Part shown: positions 24,086 through 37,180 of the stretch, in pieces
Position numbering within the stretch: the stretch's first letter is position 1
How the letters are laid out: every line of letters begins with the position of its first letter
Translations under genes and position numbers: made by a program
Notes under the pieces: generated by a model
What the model was told of the DNA's origin: nothing
The model's database searches: none
What the model saw: only the letters and a program-made list of their open reading frames with translations
Assembly (NCBI RefSeq): GCF_050436995.1
Contig: NC_134758.1
Location: 7,130,001 to 7,194,000 of the forward strand
DNA: 64,000 nucleotides
Source of the DNA: Anticarsia gemmatalis
Taxonomy: Eukaryota; Arthropoda; Insecta; Lepidoptera; Erebidae
Direction of reading: 5' to 3'

Positions 24086-27000
24086 ATGGCTAGTAAAGTA
24101 CACCGAGTTCGTTACTATAATCCTAAACCGGAACCTATCAACTGTGTTTCATTCAACAAAACAAGTAAACAAATCGCTGTAGCGAGGTTTGTTATTCTTA
24201 GTATTTCTTAGGGAAATAGTGGTTTTGTATAAATTGTTTTGTTTTTCAAAAACTATTTATAAATTATTGTTGCAGAGGTGATGCGTCTATTGAGATATGG
24301 GATTTAAACTATGCTCCGTGCCTTGTAAAGTTTATACCTGGCGTGGAGAATGGTTCCGTGGAAGCACTTGGTTGGGTCAACGAGAGATTGTTGTCGACCG
24401 GTCTCGGTGGTGCTCTGATCGAGTGGGACCTTGATACGCTGACGTTAAAAACAACAGTGCTGCTCACAGGTTATGCTGCCTGGTGCCTAGATGTAAATAC
24501 CGACAACACTCTAGCAGCGGTAGGCACTGAACAGGGATATGTAAACTTGTATAGTGTAGACAACGATGAAATTGTTTACAAGAAGCTGTTTGATAAACAA
24601 GAAGGCAGGATTTTATGTTGTAAATTTAATAACACAGGAAATATCCTAGTAACAGGTATAGGTTTTTCAATATTTTTTTTTCTATCTATATTTGGACTGT
24701 ATATTATTTTGTACATCTAAATCTATCTAACTCATGTAATAAAATATGGTTTTCGCGTTTTCAGGTTCAGTGAACACAATAAGGGTGTGGAACGTAGAGA
24801 CTGGTCAAGCAATAAGTCGCATGTCTGTGAGTCGACGTGGCAGGGAGGTCATAGTTTGGTGCCTCGGAGTGCTCTCCGATAATACTGTTGTATCTGGGGA
24901 CAGTTTAGGCAGACTTATATTTTGGGACAGTGCTGTTGGTGATCAGGTAAATTACTTTATTATATTTTTATATTAATTTTTCATTGGCTTTTTATTTTTT
25001 GTCATTAGTATTATCAAATACATTAACTTTCCTCTAACATATACTAGTATTAGAAATGTAAGTAATAGTGATGGCTATTAAAGTCATCTCCTAGCTCATT
25101 AGAGCTAGTCTGATAAGGGGTCGAAGAAGTTGCCATGATTGAAATCAGTTGGATATTTACAACAAAATTTAATAAAAGTAGTTTGATGCTTTTTAAAGTA
25201 GGTATATCAATGCCATGTCGACTGTAGCACAGGCTAAATGCCAGTGATATTTTTTTTTATTTACAATATATTTTTTCAGATTGAGTCATACTCAACTCAC
25301 AAAGCCGATATACTGTCAATAGCAATATCAGATGATGAGAACAGTTTGTTCTGCAGTGGAGTGGATCCTGTCATTATGAACTTTATTAAAGTCAGTAAAG
25401 GTGTGGGCAAACAAACTGAAGCACAGTGGGTGAAAAATGTTCAAAGAAATATACATGAACATGATGTCAGGTGAGGAATTTAAAAATGATATAAACTTTC
25501 CACTGTTTAACATTATAATGAAAAATAAATTTCATTATAATGCATTTAAACCAAAAAAGTGAATTGATAAAAATATCCTTGTAAATATAAAAACAAATAG
25601 AGAAGAAAAAAGGTTTTTCCAGTGAAAGTCTGGACTAATTCATATATTGATTTTTGTTCATAGTTGACAGGCATGATCAATAAATTATTGTGTAATAAAA
25701 CAGAGTTCTACAATTCTAATAGTTCATATTTTTATTTTTCAGAGGCCTAATAATCCATGGAGAGAAATTAATATCAGTTGGTGTAGACGGGTACCTGACA
25801 TTCTCAAGCTACCCTCCTAAGTGGGTGATGAGAGTCCCACCAATGATATCAGCACCTAGGTCATCAGTCTGTGGGCGAAAGAAATTGTTACTGCTAAGGT
25901 AATTTGTAAGCTACACTTTAATAATCTATTGTTAACTAATTTGATTAAACTTATCAATACGTCACTTTTGCACCAGAATCTACTTAAAACTGGAGTCAAT
26001 TGCTGTACAAATTTTAGCAAATTGTGCTCTGTAGGCAATTTCTACTACTACTTCAACTAACTGTTGTATCTGCATGAAAGCACAATGCTTCCGAAATACT
26101 ACTAAGTGTTGTGTACTAAGTGATGAAATAAATATTAATATGATATTGTAATAACCCATTTATGTTCCTCCACAGATACAGCAATCACTTAGAAGTATGG
26201 AAACTAGGTTCGTATGCTACCAACGACAGTGGTAACGTCCTAGTTACGAATGTGAGCTCAATACAAGACCCGAACCACACAGACAAGAATGAAATAGAAC
26301 AGGACTCCACAATAGACATCATTAACAAGGCGCAAGCAGAAAACACACGCAAACAGAGCCTTAAACTCACAGAGAAGCCCGTGAAGTTGGTCTCAATAAA
26401 TACTAAAGGGAAGAAACAGTTGCGGTGCTGTGCTATGTCGCCTAATGGACAGCTAGTCGTGTACTCCACAGCCAGTGATGTTAGAATGTTAAAATTAGAC
26501 GCAGTAAGTACTCAATACATTAGTTTTCAAGATACTACCAAAAACCGGCCTAGTGAGAGTAGGTTTAAAAAAAACGGCAAATGTCACATTTGCATTATGG
26601 GAGCTCCCTTTTTTTTTATTCAATTTATTTTTTGTCAGAGTAGCAACAGAAACACATCGTCTGTGAATATTTCAACTATCTAACTACTGATCTAGTGATA
26701 TAGGCCTGTTGACAGACAGATAGTGAAGTCACAGTGATAAAGTCCTAGTAAATAATTGGATAATGCATTAAGATCTCTAAAGGTAATAGAGATCTTAATG
26801 CATAATCCAATTATTCTATTATAAAAAACTAATTTCTCATTAGAGCTGTCAACAATTGTATTGTAGATTTGATGCCTATATAATTTGTTTTGTCGTTACA
26901 GGATGAGGACCAGTCTAACATATCGTTGTCGAAAGTGTCAATAAACGGTCTCCCAGCGGGCGGGTGTGACCGTGTCGCGTTCACAGAAGACTCGTGCACG

Positions 27001-29615
27001 ATGGTAGCGCACTGCGTCGGCGTGCTGCACGTGTTGCAAGTCGACCCTGAAGCAGGAGCCGCGCCTATACAGACTATAGCTTTAAACAAATGTAAGTATG
27101 CAATACTATACTATACGAGCTGTATCTTAAACTGGTTTCAGACTGCGTCATATTAATTAAATCATTTATTAATTTAGGACGAATATTGTCTCTTATGATA
27201 GTCAATGATACAAAGAGTGATTTTACCGCCATTTCGGAAGTTAGGGCCAATGTGAAGAGCTGGCAAGAAAGTTCTCGCCACTTTTTAAATTTAATATTGT
27301 GCTGTATAGTATAGGAAAGAGCGACTTAATGCTATATCATATGGCATGGCATTCAAATCACGTGATTTTATCACTCAATTCGTTTGGAACGGTTAGGGGT
27401 GAGTTAGGAGGAAGAGGGTGACGTGTGATATAGGATAAACTCAGCATTTTATATTATAGTAAGCAGATAATATAGTATAGTACAATGTGAACGTGTCCAT
27501 AACAATTATGTATAGTGAGTGATATGGTTGTGCTATGAGCTATTGTATGTTGACTGAAACCAGCTTGGCTCTTTTACAGTCGAAGTTTTTAATATCATAA
27601 TATGCAACTAAACATTTCCGTACGGATATAAAAGTAGTGACGTAGTTTTAAGCATGAAATTAAACTATCCTGTCACATAAAAATACTTAGCAGTAAATGT
27701 ATTTAATAATTCGCAAATTAAAATATGTCGTGCGTCATACTATGTATATTATTATGTTTACCTTGATATTTATTTTGTTTATTAGAATATATAATAATAT
27801 GTAGTGGAAAATAATAGTAACAAAATTATTATTTCTGTTGCAGATTTCAAGGCGAAGTCAATTTTACATCTTCATATTTCCAAGAAAAGTCCGACAGGTG
27901 TGACGTATTTAGTTGTAGCAGACACACAAGGATCTATTGCGATTTGGACTCAGAGCAGCAAAAAGTTTGAATTCCACGTGATATTGCCGAAGTATCAATG
28001 TTTGCCGTCAGCCTTGACCGTCGACAGCGAGCGAGAGAATCTCATCGTTACGTACGTTGATCAAAAGGTAATGTCTTGATGTTTAAGAAGCATTTTGTTA
28101 TTTTTTAAATAAGGATAACGTTTGAAATACATAGCGTCCATCGGTCTACTAACTAGCCACAACTCTCCTATATGACTGTCAACATGTCCCCTCGAAACCT
28201 TCTCTCCTAATTAATTGTCTGCGTTCTGTTGCATGCATAATTAAGATACCATAAGAAACGAAGTAAAAAGTCAGAAGTGCTTTTCTCTTTGAATCGTCTG
28301 AGGTCGACCTAATATCAGTTATTCAAGCTTTTTTGACAAAATTCTGTACCTTGCGAAGCCTTAAATCGTTCCCTTCAGATATAACAAGCGGTCCTTGAGA
28401 AATGACGCTGTAGAAACGAAAACTAATATTGATGGTAAAATGTTTGTTGTCAGATAGTAGAATACGAGTTGAAAGAGAAGAGGTTCACGAAGTGGCCGGG
28501 CGCGGCGCTGCCCCCCGAGTGGGTGTCGCGGCGCAGCGCCGTGACGTCAGTGCGCGTGCACCCCGCGCGCGCCGCCCTGCTGCTGCACGACGACACCGCG
28601 CTCTGGGTCATGGAGAAGAATGCTGCACAGGTACCGCATTATTATAACATCCATACTTAATATTATAAATGCGAAAGTAACCCTGTATGTCTGTCTGTCT
28701 GTCTGTTACTCATTCACGCCTAAACTTCTGAACCAATTTCCATGAAATTTGGTATGGAGATATTTTGATACCCGAGAAAGGACATAGGCTACTTTTTACC
28801 CCGGGAAAATGACGCATTCCCATGGGAAAATTCAGGTGGCGACGAAGTCACGGGTAAAAGCGAGTTAAATATAATAATAAGGAGTAAGGCACCTTAGACT
28901 TGGCACGACTTTATCTAGATTTCATCACTTTTTAAAGACAGACAAGCAGCTCCATCGAGACATAACACCTACTATCATTGGATTCCAGACAAAATTTTTA
29001 GTAATACTGTGATTTCGCTGCCTCAAAAGTTGTTAAACTTGCATGTATCTTGCAAAAGATTTTTTGACCGAGTGTAGGAAAAAAAATAAGCTGCTATTTA
29101 CAATGTTTTGGATAATGATCACTGAAGCAAATTTTAATTTTTTTAGGAAAATGTTGAACCATTAGCAAAGAGGACATCGAAGCCTGGCAGTAGGAACGTT
29201 GGTCTTCGCATCGTACCTATAAAGGTAGGCTAATTAAATCCTTACTAACCATGATTTGAGACTGAAAATATTTCATAACTAGCTGACTCGCGCAGCTATG
29301 CCCACGCTTTCTTGTTTTTATTTAATACCGCGCATTCTCAAGTTTATTCACCTTTTACACCTTCTCTGGACTTCCACAAATAATTCAAGACCAAAATTGG
29401 CCAAATCGGTCCAGCCGTTCACGAGTTTTAGCGAGACTAACGAACAGCAATTCATTTTTTTATATATAGATAGTCGTTAATTCCCATAATTTATTTTTTC
29501 CCAGTATCTGGCAGATTTCCATTGGCTTGACAACGATGAAGCGGTGACAATAGAAGTACTACCAGAAAATATAGTCTCCCAATTACCACCAATAGCTGCG
29601 ACGAAAAGACACTGA
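24086..29615 (+). CDS. UTP4: UTP4 / Cirhin, WD40 subunit of the small-subunit processome, 705 aa
   Basis: Eleven exons join in frame: 24086-24186, 24276-24655, 24765-24946, 25280-25470, 25743-25898, 26176-26503, 26902-27091, 27844-28067, 28454-28630, 29147-29224 and 29505-29615. The N-terminus KVHRVRYYNPKPEPINCVSF matches Cirhin (KVHRVRFFNY...), and collinear matches continue to the C-terminus, ENIVSQLPP, which matches the Cirhin ending. WD-type units are visible, for example IEIWDLNYAPC, ALIEWDLDTLTLKTT, TIRVWNVETGQA and LIFWDSAVGDQ. The length is close to human Cirhin. UTP4 belongs to the t-UTP/UTPA complex in the nucleolus, needed for pre-18S rRNA processing. Exon 9 is unusually GC-rich. 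Introns hold several repeats. It is divergent from PIP4P and convergent with the 30081-33338 gene. Confidence 0.97.
26751..26815. repeat. 29-bp near-perfect hairpin in UTP4 intron 6
   Basis: The left arm 26751-26779 and right arm 26787-26815 are inverted copies with one mismatch and a 7-base loop (AAGGTAA). The arm contains GCATTAAGATCTCTA. It may be a tiny MITE or a folded RNA element. Confidence 0.8.
28654..28870 (+). repeat. Lepidopteran interspersed repeat in UTP4 intron 9
   Basis: The segment with TATTATAAATGCGAAAGTAA, a TGTC microsatellite at 28687-28705 and the text CCATGAAATTTGGTATGGAG, then GGACATAGGCTACTTTTTA, is a sequence I recognise as widely dispersed in moth and butterfly genomes. 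I do not assign a family name with certainty; Helitron-like and microsatellite-associated elements have been described with such ends. Confidence 0.6.
29278..29472 (+). repeat. Second dispersed repeat fragment, in UTP4 intron 10
   Basis: The text from CTAGCTGACTCGCGCAG to CGGTCCAGCCGTTCACGAG, ending with TTTTTTATATATAGATAG, is a common lepidopteran interspersed 3'-end sequence. The open frame across it is a by-product. Confidence 0.55.
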
Positions 29616-29633
29616 CATTATTATAAGTTAATT

Positions 29634-29639
29634 AATAAA
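29634..29639 (+). terminator. Polyadenylation signal of UTP4
   Basis: AATAAA 19 bases after the stop, implying a very short 3' UTR. The following 370 bases to the convergent gene hold nothing else visible. Confidence 0.6.
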
Positions 29640-30007
29640 TGAAACCAGTTTTAAAACATTTATTTTTATTTTGTAAATTGAAACTACCTATTAATAAAAT
29701 ATCAGTCGTCCTACTTACCCCGTTGTTCGTATTTCGACGTATGATTAAGTATGTTTGTGCCGTAAAATGTTAGATAGTGACACTGAATTCGTTTTTCACC
29801 AAAATATCAGGATATAGGTATTATAATAAAAACAGGTTTTAGTATAAATTGGTGATAGTGTTGGTGTGTTTAATAAGTTTATAAAAGTGTGAAAAATTGT
29901 ATTAAGAGACGTGTGGAATTTTGCACCTTGACAAAACTGATTAATCTTTCTGCGTCGCGGCCCCATTGTTACTTTATTACCTCTTCATCGTTCTTATAGG
30001 GAAAGTG

Positions 30008-30013
30008 TTTATT
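30008..30013 (-). terminator. Polyadenylation signal of the CIMIP5-like gene
   Basis: AATAAA on the minus strand, about 68 bases past the stop at 30081. Confidence 0.5.
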
Positions 30014-30080
30014 GTCTGGATGTACGAAGATACAAGAATATAAATAACAATTCACAATAAGAAAGTTTGCAAATGTGTTA

Positions 30081-33000
30081 TTATGATTGTAGTTGTTCGC
30101 TTTCTCGTAGTACGCGCTGTAAGTTGTCCCAGCCGAGCGGCGAGACGGTCAGCTGATGCGGGCGCGCCCACATCTCATCCGTCACCTCGCACCTCGACGG
30201 CGGAAGCTTGTACGATATCGGGTCACCGTCCACGCTTCTGCAACATTGTTGCAATTGTATAACAGCTTTAAAGAAAGTGGCTTTGGTGAAAGGCGCCTTA
30301 TATAGCTTTTAAAGGAAATGATGTTTCTGTAGGTTTCTACCGATTCATGCAGTTTACCTACTGCATGGAGAGAATCACAGTTATCCACAGGTCGCATAAT
30401 TTAATTACCTCAAAAGACATCATTATGTAACGAAAATTAATCCTAGACGTGATTCGAAAATGGTTTAATCTTAAGTTTTTCTTGTAAAATCGTATAAAAT
30501 TCTCGTGTTATATTAGGTTCCCATACTACTAAGATACCTACTACATATAAAAATTATGTTGAAAGTAGCGACGTCTGGCCTCAGTAACTTTAGTTTTACA
30601 ACCTGAATGAATAAATAAATTAAGTTCATCTAGGTACACATGTTCGCTAAGAATAAGTACGCACCCTAAGAACACAATTGTCTGCTTGTAAGGGTCGTAA
30701 ATTTGTCCGTGTCTTAATGGTGGGCGGGGCGGATAATCTCGGGCGGTTTTCACCAGACGTCCGTACCGCTCTAGAGGGCACTGCGCGCGTCGTCCGATCA
30801 TAGCTGAAAAAGAAATCTCGCGTAACTTTTAATTGAAAAAAATAGGTCAGCGTTCTAATTGACTGTAATAAACTTTTTTAAAGTAATCTGTTCTGATATA
30901 GCCGGTTTTACATTTTTATAACTTTCTACGAGATCCCTAAATAAATATTCTCCTGTTAGCATAACGATTTAGTTTTCCGGTTATGTTTTCGATTACCTAG
31001 TTGACGAGGATCCTTTATTGAAACAATTTTGTTGGTCTATAGATAGTCTCTCCCTTCAATTAACACAACAAAAGCTTGTCAGCATTGATACTTATTTTCT
31101 TTCATCATTTGTAAACTATAAGTGTCATTGTAAACTAGTTTATAGGCAATAAAAAAGTTACATCAGTTAGCAATCATGATCGTGGTTTGATCATGTTCCT
31201 AAGTACGTCTACATGTCGTCGGCTGATCGAGATTTTGATTGGATGTTTTAGGAAGCAGGCAGAAAGTTGGTCCTGGTTTTTATTGAAAGTCCTTTTCTAT
31301 AGTACGAAGATTTCAGGTGGCAGGAACAAGTGTGACACTATTAACTATTCAGGAAACAAATACTTAATACTTGAATTAAAACCATTGTTAAGATTTCAGA
31401 TATCGCTTATCATTTCCGTAACTGACCTTTTACGAAGTCGATATGTTAAACAGTAGCTTTGAATATGTAAATATTTGTCATTATTACATAACGGAATACG
31501 TGCAGAGTGCATTTAACAGACACTTTGACCTCCAAATTTTTGAATTGATTACAAGGTAGATACGATCTACAATCTCAAGTAGGTACCTACATACCGATTT
31601 AATGTCATTATCATGCCCTTTTGTCATGGAAGTAGAAACCTTAAAGTAGGTACTTGTACGTATTGCTGCTTTACATGCACTCCTTATTTTTACATGCATT
31701 TGTTATATTTATTTGAATGTCACAGAGTAGGCGTATTGTAGAGATAGTTGCTAACTCAATAGTCCCATCAGGCGATAGCGTAAACGACTGTACGACACGA
31801 GGTCCTAGGTTCAATTCCCGTACGATTTAGTCATGAATCACAATACATTTTCATGGTCCATAAACAGGTAAACTTACCCCCGGTTTCTAAGGTACAATTA
31901 GCGGTATTAGTTTATCTATTCAATAGCGTTTGAGCCCATATAAAAATGACCGTTTGAGTAATAGTGAGACCAGGGGGGCTATCACGTATCTCAGTTGATA
32001 TTTACTTGAAAGCCACCGTACATTGTTTTTTCTCTTAGAATATAGTGATTAACACATTACGTCAAAGCAGCAATGTACTAAAGAGTGACCATCAATTTGA
32101 CGTACCTACACTGGCTGTCAACAGAGATACGTGATAAGCCCGCAGGTGGATTAACTGAAGATGAACGAATCTGTGTGGTAACAGGCAAGTATTGAGTAGC
32201 AAGCCTAAAAAAAGGAACGTTGTGTACAAAAGTTACCTGCAGAGGTAAGCGGCAAAGGCGTTGGCGACGGGTCTACTACCACTGGGTACTGTTTGGGTTC
32301 AGGCTGACTGCTGTGGGACTGTACCGCTGCACGATATTCCTCCACTGTCATACCTGTAATATACCAATGGGAGTAATAACTGCGTACAAAAAAAACATTC
32401 ATGTCATATGTCAACGGACTCTTAAGCTACTATCAACTCTACCGACGAACCGGTAACTTGGCCAGCGTGGTGGACCGTTTATGCTCCTAGCACCAGCACT
32501 TAACAGTAAGTAAGAATGATTGTTTATATTACCTCACTTAGTATGTTTTTGGTGCTTCTTAACTTATTTCTACAATACGCAACATATCTATTGACGGCAA
32601 ACGGCGACGACAATCATCAGTAATACAGACAGTCCGTCAGTCTTTAACGTGTAAAAAGCTTAAGCATTAAAATATTCATTAGTACCTATTTTCTCAGCTT
32701 CTTCTTCTTGAATCTCTCGAATTTTGCTGTAGAAGTACCATCGTTGTGGCCACAGCTTCGCCGCATAATTGCTTTTGCGAGTAACAGCATTTCTGTAATG
32801 GTAGATAAGTGTGTTCTTCAGAATTCCGAAATAAAGACTTTTTATGATTCTAAGCAGCTACCTAATTTCTGTGTGTACTTCTTTTATCGTGAAGATTTTT
32901 TTCATTGTTGACCTTCACAATATTTTTTTGTACATAATTTACAGTGTAGGTATCTTTCCTATAAAATCAATTTACTGCAAGTGAAGTTAACTCAGAAGAA

Positions 33001-33338
33001 AAGGGTTTTAATTTAACAAATAATTTTGACTTAACTTAAACTTTGACTACGTACCTAATACTAATATGACTACATAATTTATTTGCGAATGGTGTAAAAG
33101 TAATTAAGACTCTAATTTAAAATAGGTATTGTGAGTAAGTACATGGACGTATTAAACTACCTGTAATGTTCATGCCACATTTGCCGCAACTAATATATGT
33201 GCTGATATTATTATCATTGTATTTATATACCATGTAATATCATAAACAAACTCACAATATTCCTTGAGCCTTCACAGGATCGGTGGAAGGTTCACGACGA
33301 CCTCCTATATTAGCGGGTGCTGGTGCGGTGTTCTCCAT
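30081..33338 (-). CDS. Putative ciliary microtubule inner protein, C2orf50/CIMIP5-like, 200 aa
   Basis: Five small exons join in frame: 33338-33256, 32792-32686, 32353-32237, 30803-30665 and 30237-30081. All junctions are GT-AG with matching phases. The protein has a proline/alanine-rich start (MENTAPAPAN), a segment SNYAAKLWPQRWYFYSKIRE then EEEAEKIGMTVEEYRAAV, a proline-rich linker, IGRRAQCPLERYGRLVKTAR then DYPPRPP, and a C-terminal RPHQLTVSPLGWDNLQRVL. The WPQRWYF core and the IGRR..PLERYGRL segment align loosely with C2orf50 (CIMIP5), an inner-lumen protein of axonemal doublet microtubules; this is from memory and weak. If right, expression would be limited to testis and ciliated sensory neurons. 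The exon structure is well supported; the family assignment is not. Confidence 0.78.
31758..31830 (+). repeat. tRNA-derived SINE head remnant
   Basis: CGACACGAGGTCCTAGGTTC followed by AATTCCCG includes a good RNA polymerase III B box (GGTTCAATTCC at 31808-31818). Upstream GGCGATAGCGTAAACGACTG resembles the tRNA-like head of insect SINEs. It does not fold as an intact tRNA. It lies in intron 3 of the CIMIP5-like gene. Confidence 0.5.
31877..31978. mobile_element. MITE, family B copy 2 (eroded)
   Basis: The left arm CCCCCGGTTTCTAAGGTAC through TTTATCTATTCAATAGCG matches the element at 16595-16712. The right arm is degraded and ends GAGACCAGGGGGG. It lies in intron 3 of the CIMIP5-like gene. 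Confidence 0.6.
31977..32140. mobile_element. MITE with GGCTATCACGTATCTC inverted ends
   Basis: The left end is GGCTATCACGTATCTCAGTT and the right end is AACAGAGATACGTGATAAGCC, reverse complements with small differences. The body is about 120 bases and non-coding. It abuts the eroded family B copy, so one may have inserted next to or into the other. Confidence 0.65.
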
Positions 33339-33986
33339 TTTAAAGCCGAAGCAAAGAAAATAGTTCTACAGTGGACTATATCCTAACAGAAACGGAAATC
33401 TACTAGGCAGATAGTTAGTTCCACTCCCTTCGTCCCCTCGTGCACAATGTTGCTTTGACGATGGAAGCAATCGATCAAGCAATAAAAAGGAATAAACAAT
33501 TTACAATCAAATGTCACGGTTAAGGATCCTTTGAATTTTAATATCATGCAACCGAGAATATTAGTTGCACGATATCGACTTTTGTCAGTTATAAAACTTA
33601 GTTCGACGTCTTTTCGAATCAAGATGAAAATTGTTTACGCTCCCTGCACTAAAGGTAACATATAAAAGCTTTGAATACTCACCCTAAATGCTAGAATATA
33701 TAGACGTTACTTACGGACCTATTGAAATAAGTTACATAAGTGTGATATGAAATCTTTTGAATGTTATGTAGGTAGCAAGTCTACCAAAATTTAAGAGAAA
33801 TAAGTATAAATAAGCATCTTGCTAAAACTTAAGTCCACCTAGCAAAGTCGTTAAAGAGTAAGTAAGTACTGAGCAAGGTACTGAGTATGTCACCGTAGCT
33901 TCATTTCGGGTCTTGAACAACGTCAATTAAAATTCAAAGTTTCGTTGCCGACGTGTTGCGCCGAGCGAGACGATGTCGGTCGGGAC

Positions 33987-33994
33987 GTCTAGAC
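33987..33994. promoter_or_regulatory. GTCTAGAC palindrome (Smad-binding element type)
   Basis: Exact 8-bp palindrome in ACGTCTAGACCAGACAG, next to a CGAGACGATGTCGGTCGGG stretch. The first of seven exact copies in the gene-poor half. Confidence 0.45.
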
Positions 33995-35166
33995 CAGACA
34001 GCCTATAAAGTTTCTCAAGCATATTACTTTTATTTACCTACAGTATTTTAGAATAGAAAAGCTTATTCTCTTCAAGGAGGTCAAAAGAAGTGACCTACGG
34101 CGTCCTAAATATAGAGCGATTGTCTACAGACATACTTATATTGTTTATTACCTATGTAGTACATACACTTAACTATTCAACCCATATTAAAAAGAAAAAT
34201 TTAAACGCATTTTCATATTTATTCTATTTAAAGTTAACCGTTGGTATGTCTTTCACGTTAGTTATTTCAATAAAATAACAGAAATGACGATTCATAACAA
34301 TAACGTGCACGTGACGCATTTAAGTAATATTTTTCGACCTAAATGTTAGTTATGGATTCATTCTCTACTGAGTTTTAAAGTAAATCGTTCATTGTGTTTG
34401 TAGGCTTCGAAGGTGCGTGTGCCAGTTGCAGTAGTGTGCGTATACCTAGAACATCGCGATAGCCTAGACAGACAGACAAAGGGCGACGGAAGGGCAGACA
34501 GTTTGCACTGCGAACGACTTACTTTGCTCTGAATGTTTTGCTTTAGAAAAGTAAACAATGAAATATTTATTACGTACTTTTATATCGTGATGTTGGTAGA
34601 TGATAGATATTTTATCATTGAAAAAGGAAATTTAATTGGCGAGGTAGATATTTTACTTTCGCAATGGTTGATGAATAGCGACGAAGAACAGAAGGGAGAT
34701 TTTTAAAATGTTAATTTAAGACCTAGAGAGATCTAGAGATAAAATTTTCTGAATCAGACAAATGACGCCACTTTCTGACTCAACCTGTTTGCTTCGTTAA
34801 AAGATTTTATCATTAGGTACATGTAAAGTAATCATTACCTGTGAACTAGTCAACTTACGGTCATGTTATTTTATTATTGTAGGCAGGTACACTACGGATT
34901 TCAATTAGTTTCGTATTTATTTTAAAAAGCATGTTTCAATGAGGTAGTTTTATGATGGCAGGCATGAAAGAATAATTCAGACGAACACATTTACAATTCT
35001 ATTGAATATAATAAACCACTAATTTGCCCTATTGAATACAATTCGTTGTAAACAGATTTAGCAAGTTTACACCGGCTTGACCCGAGCGACCTTCTGTCAA
35101 AGTTAACACTATTTATACGAGCATGTACTGTTTAATATCTATACAGTCAAGCTCGTGTTAAACGAA

Positions 35167-35174
35167 GTCTAGAC
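35167..35174. promoter_or_regulatory. GTCTAGAC palindrome
   Basis: Exact copy in AAGTCTAGACGCTATT; it shares the extension GTCTAGACGCTA with the copy at 35896. Confidence 0.45.
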
Positions 35175-35895
35175 GCTATTAGTAACACATATTAGATCTA
35201 TACACACGTTTCAGATACATCATAAAACGCTAGCAGACGTTTTTCATTATTGGCACCGTCTGGCTATTTGATTTAACTCTATGCTTTTCGACCTAGTTGA
35301 CACAATAGGAATATTATTATCTAATCAACATTAATCTAAGAAATTGTACCAATAAGACACATTTATAAAAACTTGTAATAATGTAACATTTTTTACGCAT
35401 GCCGCGCAGGTGGAATCAATTTGGTGACTTGCGGAACATTTTCGATGTTGATTAAATTCAAATGTTCATAGTCAGTGGACTGGCCTATAAGCGGTAACAC
35501 TGAGGTTTTATTTTACAACGCTATAAAATCGCAACCGGAACTAAACACGCCTGTCTGTATCGCTGCTCTGTCACAGTTAGGCATATTAAAAAATTGTCTG
35601 CTCTCTGTCTGGACATTGCCACTGTACTTTTCATATCTAAGTACCGATTTTATTTGTACCTTCATAGCTTTCACTTATTTTCGCTAATTTAACCGCTACG
35701 CTTAAATGAACACTTGCTGCAAATTAAATCTCAGTCACTAAACAAAATCTTTTCAGACTTTCATTCGTTTCTGTACCAACTGAAAAATCTAGGTTTGTGT
35801 GTGTGACCCAATTCCGCATACAGCGGCACTGAAGGGTCGTGAAAGGAAAGGGCCCGTGGCGTACCTATCTAACCTCTGCGTACGTCCGCCCCCGC

Positions 35896-35903
35896 GTCTA
35901 GAC
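35896..35903. promoter_or_regulatory. GTCTAGAC palindrome in a GC island
   Basis: The context GCGTCTAGACGC is a 12-bp perfect palindrome inside a C-rich island at 35.85-35.91 kb. Confidence 0.45.
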
Positions 35904-37172
35904 GCTAGTTCAATATAAACATAGACTGTATACCGCTGCACGCAACTCACTGATCATTCTGAATACTAATACGGTCTTTTTACTTTAATTAAGATTGCAA
36001 AATTAAAGGTGCCATTCCAATTTATTTTATCGATCTCTATATTTTATAGTCAATCGCGATTCTCACTCTATGACCCCTGTAACTTTGTCGATATAGATTT
36101 ATACAATTTATGCGTGTTAAGTATTACTTGCGTAACTAGTCTGCAGTTATGGGCAAGGTTACATTGGCGCCGGTAATTCAAAGGTATTGGTTTATTTTCC
36201 GAATGATATAAGTTGGTATTTCAATCCATGACTCCGTGAGTCACACTTGTATATGTCAAAACATTAACATGTTGCTCACAAATGTTTGCATTGAGTTTTT
36301 GTGTCGATGTGTCTGGGCTAGATAGTCGTACTTAAATTCAGCTATTTTTTAGCTCTTGTCTGGTGCACTCGTAACTCGTAGGTATATAACATTGTAGATA
36401 CTTATCATCGCCAAACCGTCGCGCCTGTAATCCGTCGAACGAGATTTGTATACAGTTACATATAGACGACGAGTGCCCAATTTTGATACTCATATTCATA
36501 TGTAGCTACAGTCTTACATAGCTCTATTAATAAGTCTGATAGACTTGATCATTAGATTTTAGGTAGTATTAGTTATTACACCAGTTATATTTTCCTTTAT
36601 CTACAAAGAGGTGGACCTACACCCATCCTCCACTCATAATGTAGGGTTCGATGATTTAAAGGACAAGCCTTTGTTCATATTTAAAGTAGAGTAGGTACCG
36701 ATTTAACCGAAACATGACAGATAAAACCTCAATCTAGCCTTGCGTGCCCCGAGAATCTAATCTAGATCCAAGATTGGGCTAACGTGTCTGAACGATAATA
36801 GTTTATGCTTTGTGTACTTACTATGAGTGGCTTCCTGTTGTCTTGCCCACTTCCATATTAGCTCTTGGTACAAAGGTCCGATGATATGGATCATCTAGCC
36901 ATTAGCGATCGATTTGTATGATTCATGTAAGTATGTGTATCCCATCCTGCTAAAAAAAAATCCCTGTAAGTTTAACCACACAATAAGTCCTTAATATAAG
37001 TATCTGTGAATAATGTAGAGTCGATCATGGCTTGGTAACAAAGTCACAGTTAGGGTTGAGACTAAGTAAAATGTACAAACGAACAGCAACAAAGGGGTGC
37101 GTTTCCAGTGCACACGCGGGCCCCGGTGTGCGGGTGCTGGGGGGGGGGGAGTGGCGGGGAGGGACGTAGGCT

Positions 37173-37180
37173 GTCTAGAC
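37173..37180. promoter_or_regulatory. GTCTAGAC palindrome in a GC island
   Basis: The context is CTGTCTAGACGATCGCGCTG, directly after a run of ten G residues and before GGCCACCGCCGCGCCC. GGCCACC also follows the copy at 61374. Confidence 0.45.

Noticed and set aside
27104..27570. Possible MITE in UTP4 intron 7 from CTGGTTTCAG and CTGAAACCAG
   Set aside because: Only about 10 bases of convincing inverted match; the outer sequences do not pair well.
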